Shown one piece after another: positions 1 through 4,795 of a stretch of 9,550 nt of DNA. A model generated the notes under the pieces. The model was given only the letters and a program-made list of their open reading frames with translations, searched no databases and was not told where the DNA came from. The position numbers were made by a program, and so were the translations under genes. Positions within the stretch are counted from its first letter, which is position 1, and every line of letters begins with the position of its first letter. Origin of the DNA: an uncultured Collinsella sp. (GTDB taxonomy: Bacteria > Actinomycetota > Coriobacteriia > Coriobacteriales > Coriobacteriaceae); NCBI GenBank assembly GCA_937925715.1, contig CALAMG010000026.1, forward strand, positions 1 to 9,550, read 5' to 3'.

Positions 1-153
1 GAAGGGTACGATAAGGCCGTTGCCATCCGTATCTATTCAGTTGTTCCGTTCAAGGATTCGCTTGAGCTGCAAACCTTGAATCCTGAACTGAAACGGCCGC
101 CCCAATCGTTTTGCTATGTACAATCCGAACTCGACTTGCCGATGAAAGGATGA
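1..153 (+). CDS. C-terminal end of an unknown protein (5' end outside window)
   Basis: Reading frame 1 is open from the first base and stops at TGA 151-153, giving a 50-residue C-terminal fragment. The tail reads in part VAIRIYSVVPFKDSLEL and ends SELDLPMKG. It has mixed charge and no obvious transmembrane segment or Cys cluster. I do not recognise the family. The next gene starts only 3 nt after the stop, and the one after that overlaps its neighbour, so all three are probably co-transcribed from a promoter to the left of the window. Because the fragment touches the window edge, there is no way to judge whether the gene is intact. Confidence 0.7.
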   Translation, partial: EGYDKAVAIRIYSVVPFKDSLELQTLNPELKRPPQSFCYVQSELDLPMKG

Positions 154-156
154 GCT

Positions 157-390
157 ATGGTTTCTGATGATGATCTTCGCGCTTCAGTCAGTGGGTTTCA
201 AAAAGAACAGGCACGGAAGAAAAAGGTCTGCAGCCTGTGTGCACATTGCATACAGAACCCCCATGTTCGCGACAAACGTCATAGACCAGAGGACACCCAG
301 ATTCAATATCTGTGCGTCAGGCGCGGAGAGGAACATGCCTTTGAAACCGGACATGGCAATACATGCAGCTATTGGAAGGAACGGCCGTGA
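157..390 (+). CDS. Small Cys-rich putative zinc-binding protein
   Basis: A 77-aa protein starting at ATG 157, 3 nt after the preceding stop. Purines around 'GATGAAAGGATGAGCT' include AAGGA about 7 nt before the ATG as a Shine-Dalgarno site, so the start looks right. Cysteines fall at residues 25, 28, 31, 53 and 70, with His30 nearby; the pattern C-x2-C-x2-C ... C ... C suggests a structural zinc site. Similar tiny C-x2-C proteins are common in phage and integrative-element operons and are usually uncharacterised. The N-terminal 24 residues are charged (EQARKKK). It overlaps the next gene by GTGA, implying translational coupling. No enzymatic role can be assigned; zinc binding is inferred from Cys spacing alone. 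Confidence 0.7.
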   Translation: MVSDDDLRASVSGFQKEQARKKKVCSLCAHCIQNPHVRDKRHRPEDTQIQYLCVRRGEEHAFETGHGNTCSYWKERP

Positions 391-599
391 GCGATATCGA
401 CATCTACGCAGGGCTTGGAGGCGGTAAGAAGCGGGTCCGTCGCGATGACGGGAAGATCTTCGACAGCATCGCCGCGGCGAGTATGTCTGCCTACGGATAT
501 GCGGGGAGTGGGATCAAACGGGCGATTACCACCGGACACAAGGCGAAAGGGCATCATTGGTACTGGGCAGACGAAATTTCAGAAGATTCTCAGAGGTAG
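387..599 (+). CDS. Small NUMOD1-like putative DNA-binding protein
   Basis: I choose GTG 387 as the start, because it forms a GTGA overlap with the upstream stop (388-390) and has GGAAGGA at 374-380 as a ribosome site. The in-frame ATG at 363 lies deep in the upstream gene. The product is 70 aa. From about residue 20 it reads DGKIFDSIAAAS, then a short helix-rich segment, then GIKRAITTGHKAKGHHWYW. That is the layout of NUMOD1-type modules: a 'v(f/y)dSi.eAa' helix, a second helix ending in an 'I..ai..g....G..f.w' strand. NUMOD modules bind DNA in homing endonucleases and occur alone in phages and mobile elements. I see no nuclease catalytic domain, so if the match is real it is a stand-alone binder, possibly a regulator. 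The resemblance is by eye only. Its stop TAG lies inside the upstream half of the next promoter. Confidence 0.65.
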   Translation: MSDIDIYAGLGGGKKRVRRDDGKIFDSIAAASMSAYGYAGSGIKRAITTGHKAKGHHWYWADEISEDSQR

Positions 600-604
600 T
601 ACTC

Positions 605-621
605 TAGTACCGTGGTATACT
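605..621 (+). promoter_or_regulatory. Promoter P1 (extended -10) of the surface protein gene
   Basis: An extended -10 element, TGGTATACT, has its hexamer TATACT at 616-621 and TG at 613-614. No good -35 is found 17 bp upstream. The core is preceded by TAGTACC, and the 14-mer TAGTACCGTGGTAT (605-618) recurs exactly at 8379-8392 before the phosphoesterase gene. TACC-GT-GGTA is itself an inverted repeat, and a second TAGTAC lies at 597-602. Transcription would begin near 628, giving a leader of about 86 nt. Confidence 0.65.
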
Positions 622-661
622 GATACACGTCAAGAAAACAGGGCGTTACTAAACGAAATTG

Positions 662-686
662 GCTGTCATCCGCTATAGTTGACAGC
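662..686 (+). promoter_or_regulatory. Perfect 7-bp inverted repeat in the leader of the surface protein gene
   Basis: GCTGTCA (662-668) and TGACAGC (680-686) form a perfect inverted repeat around 11 nt. It lies between the promoter and the Shine-Dalgarno AAAGGA (698-703) of the ATG at 714. It could be a protein-binding operator or an mRNA hairpin next to the ribosome site. It has no U-tract, so it is not a terminator. The right arm includes TTGACA (679-684), which resembles a -35 hexamer but has no -10 at the right distance before the gene. Confidence 0.5.
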
Positions 687-713
687 ACGTTTCGCAGAAA
701 GGACGAAAGATTC

Positions 714-3700
714 ATGTACGAGAAGAAGCACGCACTGCCAAACAAAAAGATTCACACTCCGAAGGGGATCGCGCGTCTGACCGTCACCGCGGCGACCATG
801 GCCACCATGACCGGATCGAGCCTCATCTCACCGTTCGCGGCATTCGCCCAGACCGGTGACGGGACCACGCAGCACCCCGCCGTGATGTCGCCGATCGCCG
901 CCCATGCCGACGCGGCATCCGGTACCGGCGCGAAATCCGCCGCACAGACCATCGCGGACCTGCAGAAGGCGGTCGACGAGGCGAAGGCGAAGGAGGACGC
1001 CGCCAAGGCATCCTACGACGAGGTCGCCGGTCCCTACAACGAGGCGGCTTCCGCCCGCGACCAGGCCAAGGCATCCTATGATTCGGCGGTCAGCGCCGGC
1101 ACGGCAGCCAACCGAGCGGCAATGGACGAGTACGCCCGTCAGGTCGCGGAGGGCAAGGACGCCGCCGATGCCGCCGGCAAGGACCTCGAGCAGGCGAAGG
1201 CGGGTCTCGCAGACGCCAAGGCGGATGCATCCGAGAAGGACGAAGCGTACCAGTCCGCCCTCAAGGCGACCCAAGATGCCAAGGACGCCCTCGATAAAGC
1301 CAAGGCCGATGCCGTAGGCGCCACCCCGGAGGCTATCCGTGCCGCCGAGCAGGCCGTGCGCGACGCCCAGGATGCCGTGAGCAGGGCAAAGGCCGATCTC
1401 GACAACGCCAACGCGACGCTTGCCGATGCCCAGTCCAAGCTGGTTGCGGCCCAGTCTGCCAAGGATGCCGCCGATGCCGTCCTCGCCGCAGCCCAGCAGA
1501 ACAAGGATACGGCGGATGCGAAGGCCGCAGCAGCCAGCGCCGCCTACGAGAAGGCGAAAGCCGACCTCGCCGCAGCGGAGGCAGGCGCCAGCGGTCCGGA
1601 GTACGATGCGGCAAAACAGAAGGTCGCGGACGCAGAGGCAGCCCTCGCTGCCGCACAGGCGACACAGTCCCAGTGCGAGTCCGAGCTCGAGCAGGTACAG
1701 TCCGCTGCGGCAACGGCACAGGCCGACCTGAATGATGCCCAGATGGCCCTCTCCGTAAAGCAGCAGGCCGCGGCCGATGCCGAATCCGGTGTGAACGCCG
1801 CCAAGTCCGCACTCGATGCCGCGAACTCCGACCTCGATGCGGCCAAGCAGGCGAACGCCGATGCCATCGCCAAGCTGGATGCCGCGAAGCAGGCTGTCAA
1901 GGACGCCGAGTCCGCCAAGGCAGCCGCCGACGTAGAGCTCGCGAACGCCAAGACCGCAAAGGATACCGCTGACGCGGCCGTGACCGCCGCCCAGCAGAAG
2001 GTCGACGAGGCACAGGCGAAACTCGACTCCGCCGACGCACAACTCAAGCAGGGAGCCATCGGCTTCTTCCGTGCCATGGGTGCCGATGACGCAGTCAACA
2101 TCATCCTGAACGCCAAATATGTCGGAAAGACCGAAGTCGGCAACTCCAAGGACGCCACGTCCCTTGATAACATGCTCAATGCGATCAGGTGGATGAAGTC
2201 CGTCAACGACTACCGCAAGTCGGTCGGCCTGTCCGAGCTCCAGGTCACCTACAAGCTCATCGCCGGAGCCATTGCGGATGCCAACTACAGTGACACTGTG
2301 CTCGATCATGCCCGTCAATATGATTTTGCCGAAAACCTGGCATGGAATTACGGAATCGATCCGAGTGGGCAGTGGATCGAGCAGGAGAAGGGCTTTTTCG
2401 ACAAGGCAACGGAGGCCCTTTATGGAGTCACCGGTCTTGTCGGCAAGGATGCCTATGATTTCTATGCAAAGAACGGTGTCGCAATCAACCATTGGATTGC
2501 AGACAACTGCCACTGGGAGAACGGCAGTAGCGGCACCGTCGGCCATTACATGAACATCATCAATCCCGAACTCGCCGTTATGGGAATGGCAACCTGCACC
2601 AAGGGCACCATGTCCGGGCTTCAGACGCAGTGCTACACCGCAGAGATCTCCGGCTGGTCCGGCTCCGGTTGGAACATGAACCCCATGTCCGTCGACGAGT
2701 ATGAGCAGAAGCTGACCTCCTATATCAACGGCCTCAAGAACGCCAAGAGCGCACTCGACGTAGCCAAGGCCGATCTCGCATCCAAGAAGCAGGCAGCCGC
2801 CGACGCTGCCACAACCGTCCAGCAGAAGCAGGTCGCGGTGGATTCCGCACAGGCAGGTGTCGATGCCGCAAAGCAGGGTGTTGCCGATGCCCAGCGTGCC
2901 GTCGATGCCTCCAATGCTGATGTCGCCGCCAAGCAACAGGGCGTCGCGGATGCCCAGACCGAGCTTGATGCGGCGAAATCGGACCTCGATGCCGCCAACG
3001 CGGCAGTCGATACGGCAAAGTCGACCGTCCAGCAGAAGCAGGTCGCCTTTGATGCCGCCAACGCAGCCGTAACGACCGCACAGTCTAAGTTGGATTCCGC
3101 CAAGGCGGACACCGCTGCTAAGCAGCAGGGCGTTGCCGATGCGAACGCCGACCTCGCGAAGTTCTTCCAGGACATCGCCGACGCCAAGAAGGCGGTCGAT
3201 ACAGCAAAGAGCGTTCACGACGCGGCGGCAGCCGATCAGGTCGAGAAGGCGGCGGTCCTCGCAGCCGCCAAGCAAAAGGCGGACGCCACCGCACGCGCCC
3301 TCGCGGATGCCCAGCGTGCCGTCGATGCCGCAAAGGCCGACACCGGCGTTGCCGCCGACAGGCTCACCGGCTCCCAGACCGATCTCGATGACGCACAGTC
3401 GAACCTCGACATCCTCACCGATCTTGCCGCGAAGCTCGCAGAGTCACAGCAGCGCGAGCAGGATGCAGTAAAGGCCGTCAATGACACCAAGGCCGCCCTC
3501 GATGCCGCGAAGGCGGATGCCATCGCCGCCGAGTCCCTGGTCTCCGCCGCCGAGCAGGCGAAGGCGCAGGCAGACGCCAAGCTGTCGAAGCTGAACTCCA
3601 TCGATACCGGCGCGGCGATCGCTTCCGGCCATGATGTGAACGCGGATGACGCCCTCAACGCGCTTTTCGCAGCAGCAGTCGAGGCACGTGCCAAGGTCGC

Positions 3701-4058
3701 GCCCGCCAAGGCCATCCTGGACGAGAAGCAGGCCGCGGTGGACGAGCTCCAGCCCGGCTACGATGCGGCACTCGCCGCCTACGAGTTGGCGAAGTCCGAC
3801 CGCATCGCAGCGGAGCAGAAGCTTTCCGATGAGATTGCACAACAGGAGGCAGAGGAGGTAGCAAAGCAGCAGGCCGCAAAGCAACAGGCGGCATACACCC
3901 CGAAGCACCTCGCCGGCACGGATACCGCCCAGCCCGGCAGCCTCGCCCAGACCGGTGACCGTGCGGGACTCATCGGCGAGACGTTCGTCATCGGCGGTAC
4001 CGTCCTCGTGGCAGCCGGCGTCTTCCTCGATCAAAAGAAGCGCCGCGAGCAGATGTAG
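714..4058 (+). CDS. Wall-anchored coiled-coil protein with CAP/SEC10-PgrA-like domain (putative surface-exclusion or adhesin protein)
   Basis: 1114 aa. A signal peptide covers residues 1-45: a KK/R-containing n-region, hydrophobic ATMATMTGSS, and cleavage expected after AFA45. An Ala/Lys/Asp-rich coiled coil spans about 78-446. A globular domain spans about 447-665, with GFFRAMGADDAV, DATSLDNMLNAI, NDYRKSVGL, AENLAW (E540), His532 and GHYMNIINPEL (His611). These are the hallmarks of the CAP superfamily and, more closely, of the SEC10/PgrA surface-exclusion domain. A second coiled coil spans about 670-1070. The C-terminus carries LAQTG (1077-1081), a hydrophobic stretch (about 1084-1105) and the basic tail KKRRE, a sortase signal. 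PrgA/Sec10 of enterococcal conjugative plasmids likewise holds a CAP-like domain on a coiled-coil stalk anchored to the wall and prevents redundant conjugation; the same role here is inference, and an adhesin role is possible. The gene is monocistronic, between P1 and a terminator. The start is supported by AAAGGA about 10 nt upstream. Confidence 0.93.
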   Translation: MYEKKHALPNKKIHTPKGIARLTVTAATMATMTGSSLISPFAAFAQTGDGTTQHPAVMSPIAAHADAASGTGAKSAAQTIADLQKAVDEAKAKEDAAKASYDEVAGPYNEAASARDQAKASYDSAVSAGTAANRAAMDEYARQVAEGKDAADAAGKDLEQAKAGLADAKADASEKDEAYQSALKATQDAKDALDKAKADAVGATPEAIRAAEQAVRDAQDAVSRAKADLDNANATLADAQSKLVAAQSAKDAADAVLAAAQQNKDTADAKAAAASAAYEKAKADLAAAEAGASGPEYDAAKQKVADAEAALAAAQATQSQCESELEQVQSAAATAQADLNDAQMALSVKQQAAADAESGVNAAKSALDAANSDLDAAKQANADAIAKLDAAKQAVKDAESAKAAADVELANAKTAKDTADAAVTAAQQKVDEAQAKLDSADAQLKQGAIGFFRAMGADDAVNIILNAKYVGKTEVGNSKDATSLDNMLNAIRWMKSVNDYRKSVGLSELQVTYKLIAGAIADANYSDTVLDHARQYDFAENLAWNYGIDPSGQWIEQEKGFFDKATEALYGVTGLVGKDAYDFYAKNGVAINHWIADNCHWENGSSGTVGHYMNIINPELAVMGMATCTKGTMSGLQTQCYTAEISGWSGSGWNMNPMSVDEYEQKLTSYINGLKNAKSALDVAKADLASKKQAAADAATTVQQKQVAVDSAQAGVDAAKQGVADAQRAVDASNADVAAKQQGVADAQTELDAAKSDLDAANAAVDTAKSTVQQKQVAFDAANAAVTTAQSKLDSAKADTAAKQQGVADANADLAKFFQDIADAKKAVDTAKSVHDAAAADQVEKAAVLAAAKQKADATARALADAQRAVDAAKADTGVAADRLTGSQTDLDDAQSNLDILTDLAAKLAESQQREQDAVKAVNDTKAALDAAKADAIAAESLVSAAEQAKAQADAKLSKLNSIDTGAAIASGHDVNADDALNALFAAAVEARAKVAPAKAILDEKQAAVDELQPGYDAALAAYELAKSDRIAAEQKLSDEIAQQEAEEVAKQQAAKQQAAYTPKHLAGTDTAQPGSLAQTGDRAGLIGETFVIGGTVLVAAGVFLDQKKRREQM
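2814..3330 (+). repeat. Heptad-phased internal repeats in the second coiled coil
   Basis: Near-identical DNA segments recur inside the gene. ACCGTCCAGCAGAAGCAGG begins at 2814 and 3024 (210 bp, 70 codons). AAGCARCAGGGCGTYGC begins at 2931 and 3120 (189 bp, 63 codons). GATGCCCAGCGTGCCGTC begins at 2886 and 3306 (420 bp, 140 codons). All offsets are multiples of seven codons, so duplicating or losing units would keep the coiled-coil register. This suggests stalk-length variation by recombination. Confidence 0.7.
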
Positions 4059-4080
4059 TGCAAATCGCATAACGACTCGG

Positions 4081-4116
4081 AAAGGGGAATCCCGCAAAAG
4101 GGAACTCCCCTTTTTT
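4081..4116 (+). terminator. Rho-independent terminator of the surface protein gene
   Basis: Arm AAAGGGGA (4081-4088) pairs with TCCCCTTT (4106-4113). An inner stem TCCC/GGGA surrounds the loop GCAAAA, with a small asymmetric internal loop. A run of six T follows (4111-4116). It lies 22 nt after the stop codon and isolates the surface protein gene from what follows. Confidence 0.88.
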
Positions 4117-4201
4117 CGTCTCGCCAGCCACGGTTCGTGTCTTGATCGTCCATTTCCCAGCTTCCGCAGCGCTCTTAAAATCATACGGTTTACCTGCGTC
4201 G

Positions 4202-4264
4202 TTGGGACAATTGACGATGATTCATTGGGACGATTGACGGTAATCTGTGGTGACGATTTTTCCT
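4202..4264 (+). repeat. Three direct repeats in exact 23-bp phase (iterons or IS21-type end repeats)
   Basis: TTGGGACAATTGACGAT starts at 4202 and TTGGGACGATTGACGGT at 4225, 15 of 17 bases identical. A diverged third copy, TGGTGACGATT, starts at 4248, so all three are exactly 23 bp apart. The DnaA-box-like site follows directly. Regular 20-23 bp repeats beside a DnaA box and AT-rich DNA are the layout of iteron plasmid origins. IS21-family elements also carry several such repeats at their ends. No transposase or replication initiator gene is visible here to decide. Confidence 0.6.
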
Positions 4265-4272
4265 TATCCGCA
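4264..4272 (+). promoter_or_regulatory. DnaA-box-like 9-mer TTATCCGCA
   Basis: TTATCCGCA differs from the DnaA-box consensus TTATCCACA at one base. It sits immediately after the third 23-bp repeat and about 20 bp before an AT-rich patch. A single near-match can occur by chance; the support comes from its position next to the repeats. Confidence 0.35.
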
Positions 4273-4308
4273 GATGAGCGAAGCAGGCAATAAAATATCG
4301 AAAATGAG

Positions 4309-4337
4309 AGCCTATGGGTTCTTTCAACTCATAGGCT
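4309..4337. other. Strong 12-bp hairpin (RNA structure or minus-strand terminator)
   Basis: AGCCTATGGGTT (4309-4320) and AACTCATAGGCT (4326-4337) pair over 12 bp (11 Watson-Crick, one G-T) around the loop CTTTC. On the + strand it is followed by AAACCGCC, so it lacks a U-tract. On the - strand it is followed by CTCATTTTCGATATTTTA, so it could work as a weak terminator for leftward transcripts. No minus-strand gene enters it within the window, so its job is unknown. Confidence 0.6.
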
Positions 4338-4454
4338 AAACCGCCATTCAGAGCTTGAACTTCGCTTTTTCTGGCACACAGACAAACGAGGCTTTCGTTC
4401 TGGTTATCGACGTCCCGGTGCCGACGCAGGGCTTTTTTAAGTACAAACAGTATG

Positions 4455-4469
4455 GTATTGTGGTATAAT
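4455..4469 (+). promoter_or_regulatory. Promoter P2 (extended -10) of the helicase-dut operon
   Basis: TGGTATAAT (TG 4461-4462, TATAAT 4464-4469) is a perfect extended -10. The upstream bases GGTATTG match P1 and P3 in outline (GTAYYGTGGTAT). TGTGGTA (4459-4465) and TACTACA (4472-4478) form an inverted repeat with one G-T pair across the -10, a possible operator. Transcription would start near 4476, leaving a leader of about 40 nt. Confidence 0.75.
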
Positions 4470-4516
4470 TCTACTACATCAAAAAGACCGACGTACAAAA
4501 GGGGAAAGTGATACCG

Positions 4517-4795
4517 ATGTTCGAGTATGAGCAGGAGACCTACGGCAGCAAGGGCCGTGAGAGGATCCGTGCGGCGGCGATGGCCCACACGGGAAAGAAG
4601 GGGAAGGTCCTTCTTCCTCCGACGCGCCGCCAGAAGGCTGAAGGTCTCGATAAGGTTGAGGTTGATGTCTGCTTTGAGTCGGCGAGCAGTAATTTCCTGG
4701 TTTGTTCGACGTTGCCGACACGTAGGAACAAGCAGCATCGCATCACCGTGACGTATGCGCAGATCGCCAGTGGGGAAGTGGAAGTGAAATGGTAA
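4517..4795 (+). CDS. Small unknown protein, first gene of helicase operon
   Basis: I choose ATG 4517 (92 aa). The ribosome site AGGGGA (4500-4505) lies 11 nt before it, but only 2 nt before the in-frame GTG at 4508, which is too close. The product begins MFEYEQETYGSKGRERIRAA. It is basic in the first half (KGRERIR, HTGKKGK, PTRRQK) and richer in beta-strand-like residues in the second (KVEVDVCF, HRITVTYAQI). I see no membrane segment or recognised domain. Its last 7 nt overlap the start of the helicase gene, so the two are translationally coupled and perhaps functionally linked, for example as a DNA-binding accessory protein. That role is only a guess from charge and context. Confidence 0.8.
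   Translation: MFEYEQETYGSKGRERIRAAAMAHTGKKGKVLLPPTRRQKAEGLDKVEVDVCFESASSNFLVCSTLPTRRNKQHRITVTYAQIASGEVEVKW

Larger units (their letters stand above)
4117..4453. other. Non-coding region between surface protein gene and helicase operon
   Basis: About 340 nt with no credible gene on either strand. It holds the 23-bp-phased repeats (4202-4264), a DnaA-box-like TTATCCGCA (4264-4272), an AT-rich patch (about 4289-4305), a strong hairpin (4309-4337) and a T6 run (4433-4438). The T6 run is preceded only by a weak GCC/GGC stem, so it is at best a poor terminator. Composition is less GC-rich than in the flanking genes. The cluster of repeats and structures suggests a cis-acting locus such as an origin, or the remains of an insertion sequence end. 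Confidence 0.5.

Noticed and set aside
679..684. TTGACA as a -35 element for the surface protein gene
   Set aside because: No -10 lies 16-18 bp downstream before the start codon; the hexamer is part of the 7-bp inverted repeat.
828..3275. Very long open frame (815 codons) on the - strand opposite the surface protein gene
   Set aside because: It is the mirror of biased GCC/GAC/AAG codons in a repetitive coiled-coil gene. Its translation is low-complexity Gly/Leu/Arg/Cys with no domain, and the + strand product has a full set of secretion and anchor signals.
2814..3330. CRISPR-like or tandem repeat array
   Set aside because: The repeats are in-frame coiled-coil codons with irregular spacing and diverged copies, not identical repeats with unique spacers.
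3444..4184. Open frame on the - strand across the end of the surface protein gene and its terminator
   Set aside because: It runs through the terminator hairpin and codon-shadow sequence; no family resemblance or convincing ribosome site.
4420..4438. Terminator ending in T6 before P2
   Set aside because: The stem is only about 3 bp (GCC/GGC), too weak to call despite the T-run.
4508..4516. GTG start for the small protein before the helicase
   Set aside because: Only 2 nt separate it from the ribosome site AGGGGA; ATG 4517 has workable spacing.
4190..4738. 182-codon open frame on the - strand over the intergenic region and P2
   Set aside because: It starts inside the small + strand gene, passes through P2, the hairpin and the 23-bp repeats, and its product has no recognisable pattern. 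Chance openness is more likely.
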